Origin: Kalaharituber pfeilii
Lineage: Eukaryota > Ascomycota > Pezizomycetes > Pezizales > Pezizaceae
Length of the DNA stretch: 64,000 bases
Direction of reading: 5' to 3'
Assembly: GCA_015179045.1 (NCBI GenBank)
Contig: WHUZ01000022.1
Coordinates: 558,001 to 622,000 of the forward strand
Shown here: in pieces, positions 43,063 through 54,549 of the stretch
How the letters are laid out: every line of letters begins with the position of its first letter
How positions within the stretch are numbered: the stretch's first letter is position 1
The notes under the pieces: model-generated
The model's input: only the letters and a program-made list of their open reading frames with translations
The model's database searches: none
What the model was told of the DNA's origin: nothing
Position numbers and translations under genes: made by a program

Positions 43063-46000
43063 ATGGATAACCAGAAAGCCGGAAGTTCAGGAGCGCCCCA
43101 GAAGGGGAGACCTTTTGCGGATAAGCTGCCAGTCAAGTGAGTTTCAAGAAAAAAAAAATGGTGCTTCGCCACTGCATTCCCTAGGCTAACTCTGCCAATT
43201 AATAGACGTCCGAGTCCATCCAGGTCGGGGTCTCCTGCTGGAAAAAAGAGGAATACGGGGGCCAGGGGTGTCACTATACGTGATTTCATCAATGAAAGGC
43301 TGAATTCATTTAGTATGCATAGTTTATACCCTCTTATGCACTGAGCCCTTGCTAACATAGAGGTAGCACGGGATCAACGTCAAGAAATTGAATGGAAACC
43401 CTCGTTTACAGAATTTGATCAGCAAGTCAAGAATTACTACCTAGCCAAACATCAGTCAGAGTTTGATCTCAACCTATATATTCCTGCGGAGGGATTGATA
43501 CATCCACATGACAGCAATCGTTTTGATCTACTGGAAGCTGTTCAAAGGTTCCTTTCAGATGATGCACCACAAAAGGTTTGCTAGATTTTAATTCTATTGT
43601 TCATTTATTTTACTTTATTTTATTCGGTGCTCGCGCTCCTGCTGGATATTACTAACATTCATGAATGAGAAGGTTTGCTTGATTCAAGGTGTAGCTGGGT
43701 CTGGAAAATCAACGTTCAACCATCAACTTGCACACCAGCTATGGTCTGAGTACGAGAGAGCTTCCAATCAAGCAACTGCAGTGGTCCCCATATTCATTTC
43801 ACTCTTCAGAATATATACATCACGCACCCCCCACCAAGACCTAATAGCTGCTTTTTTTGCTGCACAAGGTTTTCATGAAGAGCAAATAGAGCTTGTTCGA
43901 CGAGAACGGCAGTTTGTATTCATCTTGGATGGTTATGATGAAATCGAGAGCCAGAACCGCAACTTTTATACTGAAAATAAGCTTGACTCATGGAAAGCTA
44001 AAGTTGTTATTACCAGTCGACCGGAATATTTACCCTCAGGGTATCGGAGCAAGTTTCACCCACGTGATAGGCCACAACTGTTACAAGAATACTACCTTGC
44101 ACCATTTTCAGAGTCCAGTATCCGGAAATATATTTCACTATATGTAAACACTCTGCCTGACCATTCAATTGAGGAGTACGAATATTATATTTCAAATCCC
44201 GATGTGTTTGCCTTAATCAGCAACCCTTTCCTTCTCCGAATGGCTATGACTGTGGGGCCAGCTCAAGGTAAAGTCAAGCTTAAGCGTGGGGATCTATACG
44301 AACGATTCATCGACTACTGGCTTAACCAGGCGCATGGACGGTTAGTTAATATTCAACTATCAAAAGCTGAGCATGATGGATTTATCCAGTTAGAAAAGGA
44401 AGACTTCAGTATCCAAGTACGATGCTTTTGTCAACATTTTGCACTAGCCCTCTGTCGCCATCAGGTGTTAGAAGCAAATTATACCCCTATTGGTTTTTTT
44501 CCCAATTCTGTATCACAAAACCAGTCGGTCTGGAAGACATATTTGGCAGATGATGACCGAACACGGATTTTACGCTTTAGTTCACCCCTTCTTCGACAGC
44601 GAAATTCCTGCCGGTTTTTACACAAGTCACTACGGGACTATTTGGTAGCTGAAGGAATTTGGGATGATGAGGCACTGAAAGAGTGTAAAACCAATGCACT
44701 AATCAATGAGTTTCACCTTGTCGATGATCCCGGTGTTCTTGATTTTCTCATCGAAAAAGCATGGTTATTGCAAGACTATTTCTTAGCTCTGATTGAGAGA
44801 TCCAAAACCGATGCGAATTTTTCTACTGCAGCAGCAAATGCAATTACAATTCTAGTTAGAGGAGGGAAGAGCTTTAGTGGTCATGATTTGCGTGGCATAC
44901 GGATTCCCAAAGCTAATTTAAGTGGTGGCTTCTTTGACCGAGCTCAGCTGCAAAATGCAGACCTGTCTCAGGTTCGTATATGAACTAGAACTTATTACTC
45001 CTATCAAACTTAATTAGCTAATTTCATATGGTGAGAAGGTTCGCATGCATCAGACCTGGCTTAGAAATGCAGACTTAAGTAAAGCTAGCATGAGCTTTGT
45101 ATCGTTTGGGGAAAGGCCTTTCATCCAGTTGGAGAGCTTCGTGTATGCCTGTGCCTTCTCTCCTGACGGCCAGCTGCTTGCCTCTGGTGGTGGTGGTGAT
45201 GGCATTATACGGCTATGGTCAGTGCAGCGTCAACAAGCCATCCATACCTTCCAGGGCCATAGCGGATCGGTACGCAGTGTCGCCTTCTCTCCTGACGGCC
45301 AGCTGCTTGCCTCTGGTGGTGGTGGTGATGGCACTATACGGCTATGGTCAGTGCAGCGTCAACAAGCCATCCATACCTTCCAGGGCCATAGCAGCTCGGT
45401 AAGCAGTGTCGCCTTCTCTCCTGACGGCCAGCTGCTTGCCTCTGGTGGTGGTGATAGCACTATACGGCTATGGTCAGTGCAGCGTCAACAAGCCATCCAT
45501 ACCTTCCAGGGCCATAGCGGATGGGTATACAGTGTCGCCTTCTCTCCTGACGGCCAGCTGCTTGCCTCTGCCAGTGATGATAAGACTATACGGCTATGGT
45601 CAGTGCAGCGTCAACAAGCCATCCATAGCTTCCAGGGCCATCGCGGATCGGTAAGCAGTGTCGCCTTCTCTCCTGACGGCCAGCTGCTTGCCTCTGGTGG
45701 TGGTGATGATGGCACTATACGGCTATGGTCAGTGCAGCGTCAACAAGCCATCCATAGCTTCCATCGCCATCACGGATCGGTAAACAGTGTCGCCTTCTCT
45801 CCTGACGGCCAGCTGCTTGCCTCTGGTTATGATGGTGATGGTTTTAGTGGTGGTGGTGGCACTATACGGCTATGGTCAGTGCAGCGTCAACAAGCCATCC
45901 ATACCTTCCAGGGCCATAGCGGATCGGTAAGCAGTGTCGCCTTCTCTCCTGACGGCCAGCTGCTTGCCTCTGGTGACGTTGGTGATGATGGCACTATACG

Positions 46001-47213
46001 GCTATGGTCAGTGCAGCGTCAACAAGCCATCCATACCTTCCAGGGCCATAGCGGATCGGTAAACAGTGTCGCCTTCTCTCCTGACGGCCAGCTGCTTGCC
46101 TCTGGTGGTACTGGTGGTAATTTTCGTGGTGCTGGCACTATACGGCTATGGTCAGTGCAGCGTCAACAAGCCATCCATACCTTCCAGGGCCATAGCGGAC
46201 CGGTATGGAGTGTCGCCTTCTCTCCTGACGGCCAGCTGCTTGCCTCTGGTGGTAGTGGTGGTATTATTCGTGGTGATGGCACTATACGGCTATGGTCAGT
46301 GCAGCGTCAACAAGCCATCCATACCTTTAAGGGACATCGCGACTCGGTACGCAGTGTCGCCTTCTCTCCTGACGGCCAGCTGCTTGCCTCTGGCAGTGAT
46401 GATTACACTATACGGCTATGGTCAGTGCAGCGTCAACAAGCCATCCATACCTTTAAGGGACATCGCGACTCGGTACGCAGTGTCGCCTTCTCTCCTGACG
46501 GCCAGCTGCTTGCCTCTGGCAGTGATGATTACACTATACGGCTATGGTCAGTGCAGCATCAACAAGCCATCCATACCTTCCAGGGCCATAGCATATCGGT
46601 ACACAGTGTCGCCTTCTCTCCTGACGGCCAGCTGCTTGCCTCTGGTGGTGGTGATGGTACTGGTGATGGCACTATATGGCTATGGTTAGTGCAGCGTCAA
46701 CAAGCTTTCCATACCTTCCAGGGCCATAGCAGCTCAGTAAACAGTGTCGCCTTCTCTCCTGACGGCCAGCTGCTTGCCTCTGGTTATGGTGGTGATGGTT
46801 TTATTGGTGGTGGTGGCACTATACGGCTATGGTCAGTGCAGCGTCAACAAGCCATCCATACCTTCCAGGGCTATCACGGATCGGTAAGCAGTGTCGCCTT
46901 CTCTCCTGACGGCCAGCTGCTTGCCTCTGGTGGTGGTGGTGGTGGTGGTATATATGTAGGGCAGGTGCAACGCAATGCAAGTGGCACGCTAGACCATGAT
47001 GCCTTAGATATCATCTGTCTATGGGGAGTGCCCCAAAACAGACTCGTCCTCACAAATATAAACATCCAGGGCGTGACTGGGCTTGATCCGCTCAATGTTC
47101 GCCTGCTTAGACAACACCAAGCAATTGGAGAGCCTGTACCGCTCATTGCAGGTGTTTTAGGACACCGCCCGGGGCCTCACATCTTTTCATACCTTATCAA
47201 CCTCTTTATATAG
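43063..47213 (+). CDS. NACHT-WD40 STAND receptor C, 1290 aa, five exons
   Basis: Exons 43063-43136, 43206-43312, 43361-43575, 43670-44971 and 45039-47213, giving 1290 residues. The N-terminal segment, NACHT motifs (here G-V-A-G-S-G-K-S-T in Walker A) and pentapeptide-like linker match A. There are 13 complete WD40 repeats plus the degenerate last one. Seven or so repeats have lengthened Gly-rich loops encoded by GGT runs, for example G-Y-D-G-D-G-F-S-G-G-G-G-T. Repeats 10 and 11 are almost identical 126-bp copies. A small deletion near 47140 removed the usual stop after G-E-P-V-P-T-V, so the protein runs on for about 21 extra residues (ending N-L-F-I). A type V transposon sits about 270 bp upstream. 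The reading frame is otherwise open and the gene may be active. Confidence 0.88.
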
Positions 47214-47667
47214 CATACTCAGTGTGGCGTTTTTTCCCTTCATCTTGCCTATGCTATTTTTATATGCTTAACAATCAATGATTTTAACTTGCATAGTATA
47301 GTCTTTTTACCATGTTCTATTTATTTCTATGTATCTCCATTTATTTCCGCCATGTTCTCATCTACGTTCTGTCTGTCATGTATTCCACGTGCCTTTGTTT
47401 GCCACCGATATTTTTTAGTCTTCCGCAATTATGTAAGTAGTCATATAGCAACTCATGTGGCTTACACATTCTATTCCTTATTTGGCAGTATCTACCTTCA
47501 CTTTGTACCTGAGAGCTCAATCATAAATCTCGAAACTCCGTACTCTCCTCACCAATTATCACTGTTACTTGCCACTTGGTGGCACCCAGTAGTGCGTTCA
47601 GTGTGACCCCCTCAGTCGCGAGTTTGCCCAAATATTGACTCCTATTATCTTGTGATATGACTTGTCC

Positions 47668-47744
47668 TTCATGCCTTGATTTTTTTTTTTTTTTATATCA
47701 TTGATCGCTTGCCGCCCGTGGGGCTATGGCGATTCATGCCTTGA
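47668..47744 (-). mobile_element. 53-bp LINE 3'-end insertion with 12-bp target duplication
   Basis: The duplication TTCATGCCTTGA (47668-47679 and 47733-47744) brackets 53 bp that, on the minus strand, reads TCGCCATAGCC, GGCGGCA-GCGA, AATGATATA and then poly-A. The same 3' end occurs in the LINE remnant at about 32794-32850. Units A and B have the uninterrupted target. It is an extremely 5'-truncated retro-insertion. Confidence 0.88.
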
Positions 47745-47927
47745 CACTGATTGGTATCCTATTTTTTGGTACCGTCTTGTATGAATATCTTACGTAGCAA
47801 CCAGTGCTGAGACCACCACCACTAAAGTATTACCTGTTCTCGCACCCACACGTGTAACGAAAAGTAGCTTAACGTAAGAGTCTAGTACGAAACATCTTTT
47901 AAGCTGAACTCATCCATTTCTACCAGT

Positions 47928-48400
47928 GTAAGATAGACAGATAGTATCCACTACTGCCTTTCGATGGACCGGAGCGGTGAGGGCTGGCGGAACAAACGTA
48001 CGATCAGATGCGGGTGCGAGTGCGAGTGCGAAAAGAAGAGAAAAGAAAGTTGTTGATTGTATGAGCTACAGTAGAGAAAGTCTATATACATATGATATCG
48101 ATGAAACGCCTCACGTGCTGCCCTTATGCCCTTCATGCTAAGCTTGCGTTTACTCATTCCGTCGTCGCCTCTACACCAGGTAACCCCGGCTAATCTTTGG
48201 AACTATGGCGACAATAGTATTCATATTACACTCGGTAGCAAACTGGACGGGAGAAGACCTTTGTGTGTAGTCTGCTTGCACGACTACTTTCTGGTAAATT
48301 ATGTAACGAGACTTGGCCTATGCCTATTCTGGGGCTTATCGATAAGAAATATCCCTGTGCAGCCCCACTCATTTCTGGATCGGAGCTTAACATACCTCGT
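47928..48400 (+). repeat. R1 direct repeat, downstream copy, unit C
   Basis: The longest uninterrupted copy of the R1 downstream form. It shows the empty target of the pogo-like transposon (ACACCAGGTAACCCCGG, 48173-48189) and of the LINE at 23656-24578. It continues with AACTGGACGGGAGAAGACC and AAGAAATATCCCTGTGCAG as after 27064. Confidence 0.85.
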
Positions 48401-50729
48401 CACAATGAATCTTGGACAAAAAGTGACGGCGTTATTCAAAGCTTTTATATAGTAGCATCCCGGCTCCCCTCAAATACTTTATTATTTCAACACGTTATAG
48501 GTTACGCTATAAATGCAAATTATAGTCCTTGAGAAAAGCATTGATGTTTCACATGCTCTACATTGGAGAATTGATGCCTAGAAGTCTGGAGTCAAGCCAG
48601 CTACGATAGTGCATTACTTTTCTGCAAGCGTTCCGGAGATGGCAACACCCCGCGATGACCTTGCCAAGGGGGTACAACTGCGGTTCGGCAGTCACGGCGG
48701 TCACGGCAGGGCACGGCTGCGGAGAGGAGGCAAGGGAGAGCTCAGAAACCAGACGAGTTTCTTGCTTAATTGACAACGGACGGGGAGGAGAAGAACTATC
48801 TACGGGAGCGGGCTCCAGGCCATTATATCTATGTGACCCACTGACATAGGAAGTAATAGCAATATCAACAAGGCAGACAGGGAGACAGGATTACGACGAG
48901 GTAGAGAGGCATAATCAACATAGGAAATACAGTGCCGATATCAGTGCGGTGTTGGTGAGATGTCAAGTGGCTAACAATCTCGGCTCGTCAGGCGTTGCCG
49001 CGACGGCAACGGCAAGGACTTGGCATATCGGCTCGGCTCAGCTTGTTGGGGTCCGTGGATACGTGGGCGTGCCACATTGTTTAATTCTCTACAACCTTTA
49101 AGATATGTTTTCAATTAAGAGAATAAATATAACAAATAAGTAGATAAAAAATTTCCAGTAGAGTGTCCATCTCTTCCTTAATAAGCTACTCTCCAAACAT
49201 CTAGTATATGTACCAGAGTGGCATGTGGTGTCCCTATGCTTGAAAAGTACTAGTAGCTTTAGCTATTTGCATATCCTCTTTATTAAGTAGTCGTCTTTTG
49301 ATATCTTGAATAGAGCCTCGGTACAGTACTTACTCTAGCAAAACTTTTCTAATTGATCTTTTATTTTTTTTTTTGGTTGCTCGTTTCTTATAGAACGGTT
49401 CCTTTTAATACAAGTACAGGCAGCTGCTGAGGACAAGCTAGTATATATTGTTCTTTCATAAGCCATCTTTCTCTGAATTTTTTTTTTCCCCCCCCCTTTC
49501 TAGAGAAAAGTTACCTACAGGTCTTTAAGCAAAGATCTGAGAGTGGCGTATTACCAACAAAAGCTATATAGCACGAATCATCGAGACCATAATAAGAAGG
49601 CGAAAGACTAGATTTCATGCTTCAGATCTCCGGAATGTGGATCTTGAGCTTAGTACTAGATGCTCGAAGTGCAAAAACTCAAAAGTTTACTTGGTGTTCT
49701 ATTGGTTACTTCATTAGCGACGGCAAAGTGCTAGGTATGTCAAAATCCCATGTTGGCATCTACTGTATAGTTTATACTAGTATTCTCGCCAGATTAAATG
49801 CGACAATATACCTTTTTCGAATGCCGATGTGGGGTCGTAAATATAAAGAACGTCTCGCTGTTGATATTATAGTTAGATGCAAATATAACCTGTTTGGACA
49901 GAAGGAACCATAGTATGTTGTTGGAGAGTCCGCAAGGGCTCGCTTTTGTTTCGGCGTCAATTCCGCTAAGCATTACACATCACATTGCTAGTCGCTCTGG
50001 TGTTGTTACCCTTAACGGCAACCGGCAACATGATTAGGAATGGGAATAGAGACGTGGACATGCCAGCATGTCGGAGGGCCTCTAGGAATCGGTGCAAGGC
50101 GATTATGGGGTATTGTGGATGCAATCTCCGGTAATGAACCCGCACCCCCCGACTTCCCCCAATACTACTTGGGACCTCCTACCAACGCCGAGCCCATTAT
50201 TCGAACTCGTCATACATCTACCTCAGAAGGAGCAATATGCCACATCATCATTATCATGTCTCTATTCCTCGTTTCCCGCACCTTCCTCAATTCCCTCCCA
50301 GTGCTCTCAAATGAATCCCTCCAGTACCTCTCACCCCCATTCCCATCCACACTCCTCACATATCCCCCTCGTTGTCCTTGCTGTTCTCGCAAAATTCTAC
50401 ATATAGGCTCTTAATGAGGACTTGGAAATGCTTACTTGTAGGAGTAAAAGTTGATAGCGACGTCGTGTAGGGCAAGGGTGTGATAAAAGGCAGGGTCCAG
50501 AATTAGCAAGCGCATAAATGATGATTCAAGAAATACACAATCATGTGACTACACTCCAGTATTAGGAGCCCCATGGGCCCGAGCGCGCCAAACATTACGA
50601 ATATCTTGACGCCCTGGCGTGGGCTTTTCTTTTTCTGTATTATCAGATGGTGAATAATAAAATATGCTGGTCATATAATAATAATCCTGATATAATTCTG
50701 GCAGGTTCAACTCCGTCCGCACAAAAACA
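48401..50729. other. Single-copy intergenic region without a supported gene
   Basis: About 2.3 kb between unit C and the DUF4211 gene. Frames of 60-125 residues (49617-49913 plus, 50040-50414 plus) have no recognisable domain. T and C homopolymers stand at 49365-49376 and 49480-49498. The last 300 bp should hold the 3' end of the DUF4211 gene. Confidence 0.5.
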
Positions 50730-53435
50730 TCAATGATATATCACGCCTTTTGTCTCCTCCACGTGAATTTTTCGCCGCTCTGCCCCCGTGCTCTTCGTCA
50801 GCACAAACATCCACTGGCATACGAAACAGCAAATGAAACAAAACTAGAATTGTACTCACCACACACTCCTCTGCATTCTTCATCTGAGCCTCAAACATAT
50901 CCCACAACAAATCCACATCCCCCCCTTTCTCCAACTTTTCCAACTCCCCAGTCGCCCACCTCCACCTCTCCTCATACCCCATCTTCTCTACCCTCTTCGT
51001 AATCCTCGTCTTGAACACCCCCATCTTCCTTAGCACATCCTCTAACGCGGTTCTCAATCCCTTCTTCCAATGCCAAAACCCATGCGTTATCTCGGCCCTC
51101 TGATAGCAGTACCTCCCTACCGGAAACGACTTCCCGCTCGGCGGAATCACGTTCCCCATTTCGTCCTGCGACTCTTCGTCTCCGTCCTCCTCATCAGAGT
51201 AGTCCTCTAGCGTCTCAGGGTCGTACCTAGGCCCCATGAATCTCACAGTGAAGCTCGCGTGTCTATCCCGTGTGTTACACGCCCTGCAGTGATCCCGCAC
51301 TCCACTCACTCCCTTATCGTACTCAAACCCCGGCCTGTTCTTCAAAGCCAGCATAAAGTCGGACTTCCATGCCTCGCTTTTCAGAACAGAGTCCCTGTAG
51401 CCATCCACTCTCCTATCAACCGCCTTGAGTGCGAACTGGAAGTACTCATCGTCCCGTGGAAATGCGGGGTTGAGGATCAGATTGAGGATGTACTGCACGA
51501 CAGTCTTAAAGTGACTTTTGAAGCTCGCGTGAGACTGGGACGTAAACTGTATTGGCATCCGCACAACAGAGGATGAGATAGGATCGTCTGGAGCACCAAT
51601 CGGCGCTTCACCCTCAGAATCCGTAACAATAAATGAAGATATATCCGAGTCGAGACTTCTATCTCGCCTTCGCCGGGACTTTTCCTCATCCGTGTTCACT
51701 TCTTCAACATTCTCCTCCTCGCCCTCCTCGTTAACATCTGAATCGTATAACGCCCTACCCTTCCCCTCATCCTCGTCCTCATCATCGCTAGACACAAAAA
51801 CTACACCCTCCTTCTTCGCTTTCAGCCTTTGCAATCTCTTCTGAAACGGTGTTAATTTCTTCGGCGACAAGCCATATCTCGTCCGCGTCGCCAGCACGGG
51901 GGTGCGGGCTGCTAACTCCGCATCAGAACCTAGAGAGTCCAAATCGGAGCGGCATTTCTATGCAGTTGCTGAATGGGGCCTGTGCAGGCGGAGGCGGCGC
52001 GGTGTGACGGGCTTTGGTCCCTCACTTGAGGAGCCCAATTCCACTATTGCGGAAGGCGAGGCTAACGGCACGGCTTTCTGCTGCCGCCGTCGAGGAGACA
52101 CGACAGGGAGGTCATCACATTCCGAGTCCGCTGGAGGGGAAGGCGAGGCTATTCGCACGGCTTTGTGCTGCCGCCGGCGAGGGGTCACGACCGGGAAATC
52201 ATCCTCTGCATCTTCGTCGTCCTGCTCTTCCGCTCGTTTCTTCGCTGCTTCATTTAACTTCTGCTGCTTGCCATTCCGCGTGCGCACAACACGAACGTCG
52301 CTCTCCTCACTCTCCTCGCTCTCCTTGTCCTCCTCGGCCCTCTTTTCCTCTTCTTCCGCTCTCTCCCGCTTCTCTCGTTTGATAAACCCCCTTGTCCTAG
52401 GCTGCTGAGCCACGACCACCTGTGTCCCCCAATCCTCCTCCTCCTCCTCCTCCTCCGGTGTAGCCTCCTTTACTTTTCCTCTCTTGATCCCCCGCGCGCT
52501 CCGCTCCCTCTTTGGCGACCTCTCCTCATCTTCCTCATCTGAATCCACTACCCTCGCCCTCTTCCCTCTCCCCTTCCCCTTCTCAATTCCATTCTGCGCC
52601 TCCTCCTTCGCCTTCTTACCCCTACGCTTCTTCACCTGTACAATCTCCTCATCCTCCTCATCCCTCTTCACATCATCATCCTCAATGACAGACGCCTTCT
52701 CTTTCCCCTTCCCCTTTCCTCTGCCATCCCTCCCCTGAACCTTCTCCTTCTTACTCGCCCCTATTTTCCTCTCCCTAACCTTCATATCTTCTTCTGACTC
52801 CGCCGTCCCCTCCTCCGCCGACTCATCCACCAACACTTTTCTCCTCGGCTTCCTCCCAACAGTCACGACGTCCTCCATATCCTCCATCCCTTTTTCTCCA
52901 CCTGTGCTCCCTTCCTCTTCCACATCCTGCATCTCCTCATCCTCCTCACCCCATCCTCCTCACCCCACCCAACCTCCACCCCCGACCTGCCGGCCCCAAT
53001 CCCCGTCTTCCCCTTCCTCCTCTTGTCCATCTTAGCCGTTCCAAAAAATCCTGCGCCCATTCCCCTGGGCGCCTTTGCAATTCCGATTATGCCATTCTTG
53101 CCGCTTTTCCTCTTCGCCTTCTTCCTGCGCCATCGCGAACTTTCCAAATCATCACTATCGGAGGGGAAGCAGTTGGTATTTGACGAGTTGCTAGATAAAA
53201 TTATTGCATCAGACTTCCGATCTTCTGGGCTGGCGGGAGATTTGAGGAGCGCTTTGAAGGCCTTGGGGAGGTCGCAGTCGAGGGTAGTAGTCGCGATGGT
53301 GGTGGTGGTATTCTCTGAAGGTTTAGATGGAGAAGAAGCGGTGGGGGGCGAAGGGGAGTAGAAGAAAGGGAGAATGGTTTGTTGGCGGGTGCGAGGGGGC
53401 CGCGGTCGGGGCCGGGCTTTGCGGGAAGGCGGCAT
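50730..53435 (-). CDS. DUF4211-domain nuclear protein with N-terminal PIP box
   Basis: Three frames on the minus strand read as one gene: 53435 to about 52967, then 52966-51961, then 51957-50860, and after a 46-nt intron (50859-50814, GTGAGT donor, CAG acceptor) a last exon 50813-50730 ending G-V-I-Y-H. The N-terminus is basic and carries Q-Q-T-I-L-P-F-F (residues 18-25), a perfect PCNA-interacting motif. The middle is long, acidic and Lys/Arg-rich with nuclear-localisation-like clusters and repeated P-R-R-R-Q blocks. The C-terminal third is the DUF4211 domain (about 51520-50860): R-D-H-C-R-A-C, F-M-G-P-R-Y-D, G-R-Y-C-Y-Q-R-A and F-W-H-W-K-K-G-L. Such proteins are nuclear and chromatin-associated by composition; the exact role is unknown. 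A 14-bp tandem duplication (52940-52967) shifts the frame, and an in-frame TAG (51958-51960) interrupts it. Either small introns or real damage explains them. Confidence 0.8.
52940..52967. repeat. 14-bp tandem duplication in the DUF4211 gene
   Basis: TCCTCCTCACCCCA occurs twice in tandem (52940-52953 and 52954-52967). Deleting one copy puts the two flanking coding frames in register. Alternatively, a 47- or 53-nt intron ending at GATGCAG would also restore the frame, but its donors are weak and no branch site is seen. Confidence 0.85.
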
Positions 53436-53845
53436 TGTCAGACGAACTAGGAAGTAACTCAGACTGTTGTTTGTTGTGGGGTTAATAACTGTTTGTTTTT
53501 GTTTTGTGGACGATGGCGTCGGGTTGAAAAGCTGCGGAGTTTCCGCACATAGCTACCAGCTCTGGATCGACAGAGCCTAGCAGTAAAGCTACTTGTATAT
53601 CATACTTATTTTCTTGCGCACCCCCCGAACAGAAAAAAATAGCTGGAAATCCTACAAAAACAAGTTACCAGATCCCCGTAATGGAGAGAAGTTCCTTTAA
53701 ACTTTCTTATCCGTGCTTGATGATACCTACTCTAAAGTTTTGTGTACCACCGCCAAGCATTGAACCGGGAACCTTTTCAGCCTCAGGTTTAGTTTCGCTT
53801 CGTTCAAGCTTTACGAGCAGGGCTTGGTACAGTAAGTACCTTGTA
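53436..53845. other. Upstream region of the DUF4211 gene
   Basis: Promoter side of the minus-strand gene, AT-rich, no gene seen. Near 53757-53812 there is a weakly tRNA-like stretch (minus-strand GGTTCAATGC with a CCAAGC/GCTTGG pairing) that does not fold into a proper cloverleaf. Confidence 0.45.
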
Positions 53846-54365
53846 CAGTAACGAAAAGAAAGGGTCCGTGTTCGTTATAGCAAGGTCTGACTGTACGAAG
53901 CATCGGCAAACTTGCCGTTGCGTTCTAGGAGCTTGCTAATTCGGCATCCGTGATCTGCCTCTGCTTCAGCGGTGCGGAATAGTGCGGCACGGGACCGAAG
54001 AGGCCGAGAGATGAAGCGAGCACCTCAAATCGTGTGACATGCCGCAGAATCAAACTTTCTTTCATTGCGCTCAGTGGGCATTTGCATAACCCCCCATAAG
54101 CGGCATACGGAGTCCTGGGCAGGCATAATAACCTCGCCCACGTGCATATATTGTGAATCCAGCACATATCACACAAAGACCCCAAGGACTTTTCATCTCA
54201 AGTTTAGTATCTGTGATACTGTTCTCGTGCCAAGACTATTATGTATTTTCGGCCTTGAGCCGTAGTATGTATCATCCCTATGCGGTTTCCTGCATAATAG
54301 CAACATCATCCACCTGCTGTGCTTTTAGACACCGGAATGCAGGAAAAGAAGACCAGAGTGGTGGT

Positions 54366-54549
54366 GTAAGCTAGACAGATAGTATCCACTACCGCCTTTC
54401 GATGGACCGGAGCGGTACGAACTGGCGGAACGAACGTACGACCAAATGCGAGTGCGAGTGCGAAAGCGTGACGTGCGAAGAGAAGGGAAGGTTGTTGATT
54501 GTATGTGCTACAGTACAGAAAGTCGAACGGGAGAGAGAACGAGCTACTA
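54366..54549 (+). repeat. R1 direct repeat, upstream copy, unit D, shortened
   Basis: Contains the R1 start and the AGTGCGAAAGCGTGA segment but has lost about 100 bp (the CTATATATACGATATCG to CACAGTGGGAAGC part) before the type V insertion. Confidence 0.8.

Larger units (their letters stand above)
41092..47927 (+). repeat. Segmental duplication unit C
   Basis: Starts precisely with a type II element (41092-41852); type I and the linker are absent. Then R1 (42010-42309), type V inserted in the promoter side (42310-42791), NACHT-WD40 gene C (43063-47213), and a 3' flank with an empty type III site at 47430-47431. It is followed by a 53-bp LINE fragment (47680-47732) and another R1 copy. Confidence 0.9.

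Noticed and set aside
20467..46689. Long open frames of the type M-S-P-S-L-L-T-A-S-C-L-P in a second frame of the WD40 arrays
   Set aside because: The repeat unit is 126 bp, a multiple of three, and has no stop in this frame, so the frame stays open simply by repetition. The WD40 frame has the conserved protein domain.
49617..50414. Frames of 98 and 124 residues between unit C and the DUF4211 gene
   Set aside because: No domain, no evident promoter or splice signals, and atypical composition; not enough support for a gene.
53757..53840. tRNA-like stretch on the minus strand with GGTTCAATGC and a short acceptor-like stem
   Set aside because: T-arm and anticodon arm do not pair, the B-box match is poor, and no anticodon loop can be placed.
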